DNA from: Sphingomonas sp. | GTDB lineage: Bacteria; Pseudomonadota; Alphaproteobacteria; Sphingomonadales; Sphingomonadaceae | Assembly (NCBI RefSeq): GCF_017304615.1 | Contig: NZ_JAFKLZ010000002.1 | Span: forward strand, 744,001-808,000 | Length of the DNA stretch: 64,000 nt | Reading direction: 5' to 3' | Notes under the pieces: model-generated | Databases searched by the model: none | The model's input: only the letters and a program-made list of their open reading frames with translations | Told to the model about the DNA's origin: nothing | Shown: positions 33,962-40,781 of the stretch, piece by piece | Numbering within the stretch: position 1 is the stretch's first letter | How the letters are laid out: each line of letters opens with the position of its first letter | Program-made: the position numbers and the translations under genes

Positions 33962-34471
33962 ATGGCCACCATCTTCTTCAAGCCCAAGCCCGTCACATCG
34001 ACCAGACCCGACGTTTATGAAAAACTGCTGGCGGGCGTCGCGACGATATTGCTGGTCATCGTCGTCGTCGCACTGGCGAAGGGGCGTGCCGACTGGGCAC
34101 GCGTGCCGCGTGGTATCTGGCTGCACCTGGCGACGGTCACGGTCGCGCTCGTCCTCACGCCCTACATCCTGCTTCGCCCGCGGGGAACGCCGGTGCACCG
34201 GTTGCTCGGCAAGATATGGGTGGCCGCCATGGTCGCGACCGCCGCGATCAGCCTGTTCGTACGCTACAGCAACCCCGGCCATTTCAGCTTTATCCACATC
34301 CTGTCGGTGTTCGTGCTGGTGATGGCGCCGCGCGTATGGCTGACCGCGCGGCGCCATAACATTGCCGGGCATCGCATGGCGGTGCGCGGGCTGGTGACGG
34401 GGGCGCTAATCGTCGCGGGCTATTTCACGTTGATCGAGACGCGCCTGCTCGGGCACTGGCTGTTCGGCTGA
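33962..34471 (+). CDS. DUF2306-type membrane protein
   Basis: A 169-aa four-helix inner-membrane protein. Segments: GVATILLVIVVVALAKG, IWLHLATVTVALVLTPYILL, GKIWVAAMVATAAISLFVRY, FSFIHILSVFVLVMAPRVW and LVTGALIVAGYFTLIETR. The PRGTPVHRLLGKIWVAAM and HNIAGHRMAVRGL motifs, with paired His residues, match the DUF2306 family, whose function is unknown. The 87-base gap before it shows no gene. Confidence 0.75.
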   Translation: MATIFFKPKPVTSTRPDVYEKLLAGVATILLVIVVVALAKGRADWARVPRGIWLHLATVTVALVLTPYILLRPRGTPVHRLLGKIWVAAMVATAAISLFVRYSNPGHFSFIHILSVFVLVMAPRVWLTARRHNIAGHRMAVRGLVTGALIVAGYFTLIETRLLGHWLFG

Positions 34472-34472
34472 T

Positions 34473-35855
34473 ATGCGCGTCCGCATTCTGTTGTTCGTGC
34501 TCGTATGGCTATCGTGTGCGTGGTTCGGGTCGTGGGCGCTCAACCCCAACAATTCAACGCGGATGTTCGCCGCGATCGCGCTGGTAGAGCGCGGCGACGC
34601 CAAAATCGACGAGTTCAGCAAGCTGACGATCGACAAGGCCGAATTCGACGGCCACGTCTATCTCGACAAGGCGCCGGGGATGACGTTGCTCGCGCTGCCC
34701 GCGATGGCGGCGGCGGAGCACGTCACCGTGCGACCGCCGATCCCGCCGACGGTTTGGGACCGTGATTTCGAACACTGGATGACGGTGCGGCTGAGGCTGG
34801 CGGTGGCGAGCGTGAGCGCGTTGTTGACCGCGCTGGCGGCGGTTGCGCTGTTCGATCTTGCGCTCGGGCTGACAGGGAGCGCCGGTGCGGCGTGCTTCGG
34901 GGCGATCACCTATGCGCTCGGCACGCCGATCTGGGGCTGGTCGACCACCTTGTTCGGGCACGCGCCGGTCGCCGACCTGTTCGTCATCGCGGTCTGGGCG
35001 TTGTGGCGGGGCGGGCAGGAGCGGGCGGTGCGGTTCGCCGTGATCGCCGGGGCGGCGCTGGGTCTCGCCGCGCTGATCGAGTTGCAGTCAGTGCTTGCCG
35101 GTTCGGTCATCGCCCTGTGGGGCGCGTTCCGCCTGCGCCGCCCCGCCCCGGTCGCCGCCGCGGCGCTGGCTGGTGCCGTCACGTTGCTGGTCCCGCTGAT
35201 CGCCTATAACATGATCGCGTTCGGCACGCCGTTCCGGCTGGGGTATGAAGGCGTGCACGATTTCCCCGGCATGCAGCAGGGGCTGTTCGGGCTGACCAGC
35301 CCCAAGCTCGCGGTGCTGGCCGAAATCGTCGTCGGGATGCGCCGCGGCCTGTTGTGGGTCGCGCCGGTCCTGATCCTCGCGCCCTTCGGATTGTGGCAAC
35401 TGGCCAAGCGCCAGCGGAGCCTGGCGGTCATGTTGGCTGCGGCGGCGCTCGTCGTGCTGCTCGTCAACGCGGCCTATGTCTATTGGGACGGCGGCAGTTC
35501 GACCGGCCCGCGTCACGCGATCCCCGTGATCGGACTGCTCGCGATCGGGCTTGCGTCCTATTGGTCGAGCCTGGTCTTTTGGTGGGAGCGGGCGCTGGCA
35601 GCGGCGATCCTGGGCGTGTCGGTCGCGATCAACCTCGCCATCGCCGCCGCCGACATCGTCGCGTCGGATGAGTATAAGTTCCCGCTCTGGGATCCGATCC
35701 TGAAAGTCGACTGGCCGACGGGGACGCTGCGCACGCTGCCCAGTGATTTCTTCGGCTATTCGCCGATCGCGGGGGTCGTGTTCTACCTGTGCATCGCGCT
35801 CCCGATCGCGGCGTTGCTGTGGTGGAGCGTCCGCTCATCACGCCAGGGAGCCTGA
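34473..35855 (+). CDS. Multi-pass membrane protein, GT-C glycosyltransferase-like
   Basis: A 460-aa protein with about ten membrane helices. The N-terminal periplasmic loop NPNNSTRMFAAIALVERGD, IDEFSKLTIDKAEFDGHVY and LDKAPGMTLLALPAM resembles lipid-linked sugar transferases of the GT-C fold (family 39-like, DKAPG in the first loop). VYWDGGSSTGPRHAIPVIGL is another conserved-looking stretch. A role in moving sugars to a periplasmic acceptor is inferred from fold only. One base separates it from the previous stop codon. Confidence 0.65.
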   Translation: MRVRILLFVLVWLSCAWFGSWALNPNNSTRMFAAIALVERGDAKIDEFSKLTIDKAEFDGHVYLDKAPGMTLLALPAMAAAEHVTVRPPIPPTVWDRDFEHWMTVRLRLAVASVSALLTALAAVALFDLALGLTGSAGAACFGAITYALGTPIWGWSTTLFGHAPVADLFVIAVWALWRGGQERAVRFAVIAGAALGLAALIELQSVLAGSVIALWGAFRLRRPAPVAAAALAGAVTLLVPLIAYNMIAFGTPFRLGYEGVHDFPGMQQGLFGLTSPKLAVLAEIVVGMRRGLLWVAPVLILAPFGLWQLAKRQRSLAVMLAAAALVVLLVNAAYVYWDGGSSTGPRHAIPVIGLLAIGLASYWSSLVFWWERALAAAILGVSVAINLAIAAADIVASDEYKFPLWDPILKVDWPTGTLRTLPSDFFGYSPIAGVVFYLCIALPIAALLWWSVRSSRQGA

Positions 35856-35856
35856 C

Positions 35857-36555
35857 ATGGCCAGCATTTCCGCTCTGCATATCGGTTTCGTGCTTTTCCC
35901 GGACATGACTCAGCTCGATTTCACCGGCCCGGCGCAAGTGCTGACGCGAATGGGCAACACGACGATCGATCTGGTCGCGAAGTCTCTCGATCCGGTGCCG
36001 ACCGACGCCGGTTTCACGCTTCAGCCGACCGCGACCTTCGCGACCGCGCGGATGCCCGACATTCTGTTCGCGCCGGGCGGGTTCGGCGTGGTGCCGGCGA
36101 TGGAAGATATGGAGACCGTCGCCTGGGTGCGCGAAGCCGGGGCGCAGGCGCAATGGGTCACGGCGGTATGCACCGGCGCGCTGCTGCTCGGTGCGGCTGG
36201 GCTGCTCGAGGGGTATCGCGCGACGACGCACTGGGCGTCGCACCACAACCTCGCCTTGTTCGGGGCCGAGCCGGTCCACGAACGCTATGTGTTCGACCGC
36301 AATCGCGTGACCGGCGGCGGGGTGACGGCGGGGATCGATTTCGGCCTCGCCTTGGTCGCGGCGATCCGCGGCGACGCGCACGCCAAGTTCGTGCAGCTCA
36401 GCATCGAATACGATCCGCACCCGCCGTTCGACGCCGGCTCCCCCGACAAGGTCGAACCGGAAATCCTCGACCGTTACCGGAAGATGGCCGAGCGGATGGC
36501 GGGCGATCGCGACGCGCGGACGCGCGCGGTGGCGGAGAAGCTCAGCCTTTCCTGA
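35857..36555 (+). CDS. DJ-1/PfpI family protein, isonitrile hydratase-like
   Basis: A 232-aa class-I amidotransferase-like protein. Key strings: GFVLFPDMTQLDFTGPAQVL (with D21 in the DFTGP motif), DILFAPGGFGVV, the nucleophile elbow VTAVCTGALLLGAAGLLEG with C105, ATTHWASHH and RVTGGGVTAGIDFGLALV. This set matches isonitrile hydratase and its relatives more than protein deglycases; the activity is not proven. The 3' end overlaps the convergent dedA stop by 14 bases. Confidence 0.87.
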   Translation: MASISALHIGFVLFPDMTQLDFTGPAQVLTRMGNTTIDLVAKSLDPVPTDAGFTLQPTATFATARMPDILFAPGGFGVVPAMEDMETVAWVREAGAQAQWVTAVCTGALLLGAAGLLEGYRATTHWASHHNLALFGAEPVHERYVFDRNRVTGGGVTAGIDFGLALVAAIRGDAHAKFVQLSIEYDPHPPFDAGSPDKVEPEILDRYRKMAERMAGDRDARTRAVAEKLSLS

Positions 36556-37171
36556 CCCCACGAACGCGGTGCCAGATGTAGAAGGCGACCGCCGCGACCA
36601 GCACCAGTCCGATCACCAGATCGGCCGAGTGGAACGCCGCCTTCAACCGCGGGTCGCTGTCCCACGCGCTGCCCAGCTTCATGCCGACCCAGGCAAGCCC
36701 GAAACACCATGGCCACGACCCGATGAAGGTATAGACGTGGAACGGCACCAGCTTCATCCGCGCGACCCCGGCGGGGAAGGCGATGAAGCTGCGGATCACC
36801 GGGAGCAGCCGCCCGATCAGCACCGCGATCGACCCGTATCGCTCGAAGAAGCGGTCGGCGGCGTCGATCTCGCCCGGCCCGATCAGGACATATTTGCCCC
36901 ATTTGAGCGCTAGCGGCCGCCCGCCGCGCTTGCCGACCTCATAGGCGACGATCGACCCAAGATTGCACCCGATCGCCCCTGCTGTCGCAGCGAGATACAG
37001 GTCGAACCGCCCGGTCGAGACCAGATACCCCGCGAACGGCATGATGATCTCGCTGGGCAGCGGAATGCATGCACTCTCGATCGCCATCAGCACGACGATC
37101 CCGAGATAGCCGCCGGTCGAAATGACCCAGATGGTGAAGACCGCCAGCGTTGAGATGATTTTCTCGATCAT
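36542..37171 (-). CDS. DedA-family membrane protein
   Basis: Inner-membrane protein of the DedA/SNARE-associated superfamily, linked in other bacteria to undecaprenyl-phosphate flipping and membrane potential. The 209-aa product has the signature IESACIPLPSEIIMPFAGYL, GAIGCNLGSIVAYEVGKRGG, and FERYGSIAVLIGRLLPVIRSFIAFPAGVARM (in parts: RLLPVIRSFIAFPAG), with Glu and Arg residues key to the family. Divergent from the lipoprotein gene; the 118-base gap holds both promoters and a 15-base palindrome. Confidence 0.92.
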   Translation of the reverse strand: MIEKIISTLAVFTIWVISTGGYLGIVVLMAIESACIPLPSEIIMPFAGYLVSTGRFDLYLAATAGAIGCNLGSIVAYEVGKRGGRPLALKWGKYVLIGPGEIDAADRFFERYGSIAVLIGRLLPVIRSFIAFPAGVARMKLVPFHVYTFIGSWPWCFGLAWVGMKLGSAWDSDPRLKAAFHSADLVIGLVLVAAVAFYIWHRVRGVRKG

Positions 37172-37262
37172 GGGTAGCGGCGATGCGGGAGCGTGCGCGG
37201 ACGGTCAAGCGCCGATGATTAACCCTGTCGTTTCAACGATTCTTCAGCGCTGATCGGGCAGT

Positions 37263-37277
37263 ATTCCTGTCAGGAAT
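37263..37277. promoter_or_regulatory. 15-base palindrome upstream of the lipoprotein gene
   Basis: ATTCCTG-T-CAGGAAT, a perfect two-fold repeat, ends 12 bases before the ATG at 37290. It could be an operator or part of the ribosome site (CAGGAA). Seen directly; function unknown. Confidence 0.35.
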
Positions 37278-37289
37278 CGGGGACCTGCA

Positions 37290-38048
37290 ATGATCAAACG
37301 GGGCATCTTCACTGGGCTGCTGGCGCTCGCGCTCGTGGGGTGCAACTGGATCGGCAACGGCTATTCGCATGTCGTCGACCGGTCGCAGGCCGACGTCGTC
37401 GCCGCGCTTGAGGACCTCGACATCTCCGCCCAGCCCGGCAATCCCGGCACTGACCCCAGCCTGTCGGGCGGGGTCAAGCCCGACATCCGGCTCGAAAAGG
37501 CAGCCGATCATATGACGTGGTGGGTGATGGCAGGCGACAAGGTCGCTACGATCATGACCGCGACCTTCGAGCAACTGGACGGCGGCAAACGCACGCGCGT
37601 CACCACCAGCGTCAAGCGCGGCGATGCGCCCGACGACATGGTGTCGCCGACGTTCCGTTCTACCGGGATCACCTCCGGCCTGTTTTCGTTGGCGGTCGAA
37701 GGCGAGCTCAACAAGCTGACCGACGGCCCCCGCGCCAGCGCCGAGGAGTGCGCGAAAATGGTCGAGGCGTGGCGGGCCGCCGGCGAGAACGATATGATGA
37801 ACCGCCCGCGCGAAGACCCGAAGAACCTGACTCAGGCGATCGGCGAGGGCGCGCGCAACGTGATCAAGCTGCAGGCGATGGCGGACAAATTGCGCCGTGC
37901 CGGGTGCCCGATGAACGGCGGTGCCGACTTCAAGCCGGTGTCGAGCGAGATGCGCCCCGCCGACGACAATGGCGGTCCTAGCGATTATCCGACGCCCCGC
38001 GAAACGTCGAAGGTCGATACGTCCGCCGACGGCATCCCGGACAATTAA
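37290..38048 (+). CDS. Lipoprotein of unknown function
   Basis: A 252-aa predicted lipoprotein: MIKRGIFTGLLALALVGCNW has a clear lipobox LVGC with the lipidated Cys at 18. The mature part has SHVVDRSQADVVAALEDLDI, then HMTWWVMAGDKVATIMTATF, RTRVTTSVKRGDAPDDMVSP and FSLAVEGELNKLTDGPRAS, an alpha/beta pattern seen in sphingomonad envelope proteins, then a helical tail. No enzyme motif. Stop overlaps the convergent UdgX stop by 4 bases. Confidence 0.7.
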   Translation: MIKRGIFTGLLALALVGCNWIGNGYSHVVDRSQADVVAALEDLDISAQPGNPGTDPSLSGGVKPDIRLEKAADHMTWWVMAGDKVATIMTATFEQLDGGKRTRVTTSVKRGDAPDDMVSPTFRSTGITSGLFSLAVEGELNKLTDGPRASAEECAKMVEAWRAAGENDMMNRPREDPKNLTQAIGEGARNVIKLQAMADKLRRAGCPMNGGADFKPVSSEMRPADDNGGPSDYPTPRETSKVDTSADGIPDN

Positions 38049-39433
38049 GAGGCCGCTGCCGCGGCGGCTTTCAGGTCGGCGACGAACTTCGCATATTCCT
38101 CGCGTCTGGCCGCTTCGTCGGGGAGGCGGAGCAGGAAGCTTGGATGGACGGTGATCCACGCCATGCCGCCGTCGGGCAGCTCGAGCGCGCGACCGCGCTC
38201 GCGGCCGATCGTCATCGCCTTGCCGAACAGGCTATGCGCGGCGGTTGCGCCCAGCGCCACGGTCATCTTCGGCTTCACCAGCGCCAGTTCCTGGTCGATC
38301 CACCAGCGGCATGCGGTGATCTCCCCGGCATCGGGTTTCGAATGGATGCGGCGCTTGCCGCGCAGCTCGTATTTGAAATGCTTGACGGCGTTGGTGATAT
38401 AGACGCGCGCCCGGTCCACGCCGGCATCCGCCATCGCGCGGTCGAACACTTGCCCCGCGGGACCGACGAACGGACGGCCCGCCAGATCCTCCTGATCCCC
38501 AGGCTGCTCGCCGACGAACATCAGGTCGGCATCGACTGGTCCCTCGCCGAACACCGTTTGCGTCGCGTGCCTGTGGAGGTGGCAGCGGGTGCAGCCCATC
38601 GCTTCCTCGCGCAGCGCTTCCCAAGCCGCCTGGATGTTGCCTCCGGATATGGTCTTGGCCTTTGCCGTCGCCACCATTTCGCTCTCCCGCGCCTGCGCAC
38701 CAGCGATCAACGCCGGCACCAACGTGGTCTCGGGCATGTTTTTCCAATATTTGCGCGGCATTTCCTTCAGCATCGCGCCGACCTTGACCCGCGCGGGATT
38801 GAAGATTGACGCATAATAGGTCTTCCACATCGCCTCGATCGAGTCGCCCTCCGGCGCGTCGGCCTTGGTCGCGCCGGGCCCTTCGGTCAGCCGCTTGCCG
38901 TCCCAGTGGATGGCGAGTTGGGGCGTCAGGATCGACCAGCGCATCGTCGCGAAGCGATTGACGAAGAACGCCGCGTTGGCGCGGACGATGTGGAACTCGG
39001 GCTCGAACCACGCCACGTAGCGTGTGGCGCCGTCGTCGTGGACCTCGCGGAAGCGGACGAAGGCGCGCATCTTGTGGATGTCGCGGCGGACCGCCTTGGC
39101 GAACCCTTCGAGCTTGCGGACCAGTGGATCGGCCTGGTCCTCCATCAGCTTCGGTTGGTCGCGCAGCCGCACCAGCAGCGTGTGGAGCAACGCGAACCGC
39201 TCGCGATCGTCGTGCAGGATGGCCTTGCGCGCGAGGTCGATGAAGGGCCGAGGCACCGAAAACACGCCAGTCGCGAGCGGGGCGAGCTGCACTTGCCCGG
39301 CGAACAGTTCGCCCGGCTCGTCGCCGACCTGCCACCCGACCTGATCGGGTGGGACGTGATCTATCACAAGGCCCCGCACAGTGTCGCGCCAGCCGCCGAA
39401 ATCGTCCTCCGCCTCCAGCGTGATCACGCGCAT
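38045..39433 (-). CDS. udgX: DUF4130-UdgX fusion: covalent uracil-DNA-binding glycosylase
   Basis: Predicted to bind uracil in single-stranded DNA and form a covalent adduct. The 462-aa protein has an N-terminal DUF4130 (TIGR03915-type) domain, ~1-245 (WFEPEFHIVRANAAFFVNRF, MPRKYWKNMPE), then a family 4-like UDG domain, ~275-455. The UDG part has GEQPGDQED (308-316), FVGPAG, the R-loop KRRIH (360-364), where H364 matches the His that attacks uracil-DNA in studied UdgX, and HPS at 430-432. C281, C284 and C375 fit an iron-sulfur cluster. It follows the radical-SAM gene by 32 bases in one transcript. Confidence 0.93.
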   Translation of the reverse strand: MRVITLEAEDDFGGWRDTVRGLVIDHVPPDQVGWQVGDEPGELFAGQVQLAPLATGVFSVPRPFIDLARKAILHDDRERFALLHTLLVRLRDQPKLMEDQADPLVRKLEGFAKAVRRDIHKMRAFVRFREVHDDGATRYVAWFEPEFHIVRANAAFFVNRFATMRWSILTPQLAIHWDGKRLTEGPGATKADAPEGDSIEAMWKTYYASIFNPARVKVGAMLKEMPRKYWKNMPETTLVPALIAGAQARESEMVATAKAKTISGGNIQAAWEALREEAMGCTRCHLHRHATQTVFGEGPVDADLMFVGEQPGDQEDLAGRPFVGPAGQVFDRAMADAGVDRARVYITNAVKHFKYELRGKRRIHSKPDAGEITACRWWIDQELALVKPKMTVALGATAAHSLFGKAMTIGRERGRALELPDGGMAWITVHPSFLLRLPDEAARREEYAKFVADLKAAAAAAS

Positions 39434-39465
39434 GGCACGTCAACCGGCGAGCGCGCGCCGCGGTT

Positions 39466-40710
39466 TCATCCGAACAATTCCATTTGCTCGGTCTTGGGCG
39501 CGACCAAGGTTCGCACGTCGAGCTTGTCGGCAAGCACCACCGGGCGCCAGTCGCTCGCGATCAGGAAGGGGCGGATCTTGGCGATCGATACGGTGAGGCG
39601 ACCGATGTCCGCAAGGCTCAACCGCCGCCAACGCCGCGCCGCCAGGATCTTCCCGACCGCGCGCGTCCCCAGCCCCGGCACACGCAACAGCATCTCCCGC
39701 GGCGCCCTGTTCACGTCGACCGGGAAGCGCGCGCGATGCTTGAGTGCCCAGGCGAGCTTGGGGTCGATATCGAGCGGCATCATGCCCGTCTCATCCGCGG
39801 CGTCCGCCACTTCCTGCGGACTGAATTCGTAGAAGCGCATCAGCCAGTCGGACTGATAGAGGCGATGCTCGCGCATCAAGGGCGGGCGCTTAAGCGGCAG
39901 AACGGCGCTCGCGTCCGGGATCGGCGAGAAGGCAGAATAATAGACGCGCCGCAGCCCGAACTTGCCGTAGAGCCCGGCCGCCCGCCCGACGATGTCGCGG
40001 TCGGTCGCCGCGTCGGCCCCGACAATCATCTGCGTGGATTGCCCGGCCGGCGCGAACCGCGCCGCCGATTTGTAGCGTTTCTTCGCATCCGCGGTGTCGA
40101 GGATATCGGCCTTGGTCGCCGCCATCGCGCCTTCGATCCGTGTCGCGGATTTCTCTGGCGCGAGCCGCTTCAGCCCGCTGACCGTCGGCAGCTCGACGTT
40201 GATCGACACGCGGTCCGCATACAGGCCGGCCTGGTGCACCAGCTCCGGATCGGCGTCGGGAATGGTCTTGAGGTGAATGTAGCCGCGAAAATCATGGTCC
40301 TCGCGCAAGCTCCGCGCAACCTCGACGATTTGCTCCATCGTGTAGTTGGACGACCGGATGATGCCGGACGAGAGGAACAGGCCCTCGATATAATTGCGGC
40401 GATAGAAAGCGAGCGTCAGTTGGACGACCTCGTCAGTCGTGAACCGCGCGCGGCGCACGTTCGAGCTCTTGCGGTTGATGCAATAATGGCAGTCGAAAAT
40501 GCAGCTGTTGGTCAGCAGGATCTTGAGCAGCGAGATACAACGCCCGTCGGGCGCATAGGCATGGCAGATGCCCATGCCTTGGTCGGTCGACCCGATCCCC
40601 TTGCCCCCGCGCGAATCGCGCTTCACCGATCCCGACGAAGCACAGCTCGCATCGTATTTGGCCGCGTCGGCGAGAATTTCGAGCTTCTGGCGAGTGTCGA
40701 GTTGGGCCAC
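39466..40710 (-). CDS. Radical-SAM protein of the UDG-linked DNA repair/modification family
   Basis: A 414-aa member of the 'putative DNA modification/repair radical SAM' group (TIGR03916 type, from memory), distantly like spore photoproduct lyase. The 4Fe-4S motif CIFDCHYC uses C70, C74 and C77. IHLKTIPDADPELV and RVSINVELPTVSGLKRLAPE are barrel segments. A C-terminal helix-hairpin-helix region (LLRVPGLGTRAVGKILAARR, ~341-360) suggests DNA binding. No substrate is known. GTG 40710 is the start, with AAAGGAA 5 bases upstream; a GTTC-N7-GTTC box covers that site. Followed by the DUF4130-UdgX gene. Confidence 0.93.
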   Translation of the reverse strand: MAQLDTRQKLEILADAAKYDASCASSGSVKRDSRGGKGIGSTDQGMGICHAYAPDGRCISLLKILLTNSCIFDCHYCINRKSSNVRRARFTTDEVVQLTLAFYRRNYIEGLFLSSGIIRSSNYTMEQIVEVARSLREDHDFRGYIHLKTIPDADPELVHQAGLYADRVSINVELPTVSGLKRLAPEKSATRIEGAMAATKADILDTADAKKRYKSAARFAPAGQSTQMIVGADAATDRDIVGRAAGLYGKFGLRRVYYSAFSPIPDASAVLPLKRPPLMREHRLYQSDWLMRFYEFSPQEVADAADETGMMPLDIDPKLAWALKHRARFPVDVNRAPREMLLRVPGLGTRAVGKILAARRWRRLSLADIGRLTVSIAKIRPFLIASDWRPVVLADKLDVRTLVAPKTEQMELFG

Positions 40711-40712
40711 TC

Positions 40713-40727
40713 GTTCCTTTTATGTTC
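40713..40727 (-). promoter_or_regulatory. LexA (SOS) box
   Basis: GTTC-N7-GTTC on the plus strand (GAAC-N7-GAAC in the gene's direction) is an exact match to the alphaproteobacterial LexA motif. It lies 2 bases upstream of the radical-SAM GTG start and overlaps the ribosome site. Inference: the radical-SAM/UdgX operon is induced by DNA damage. Confidence 0.75.
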
Positions 40728-40781
40728 CAAAACTTCGAAAGTCACTGATCTATGTGAGTCGCTTCACCGCTAACGCGGCCG

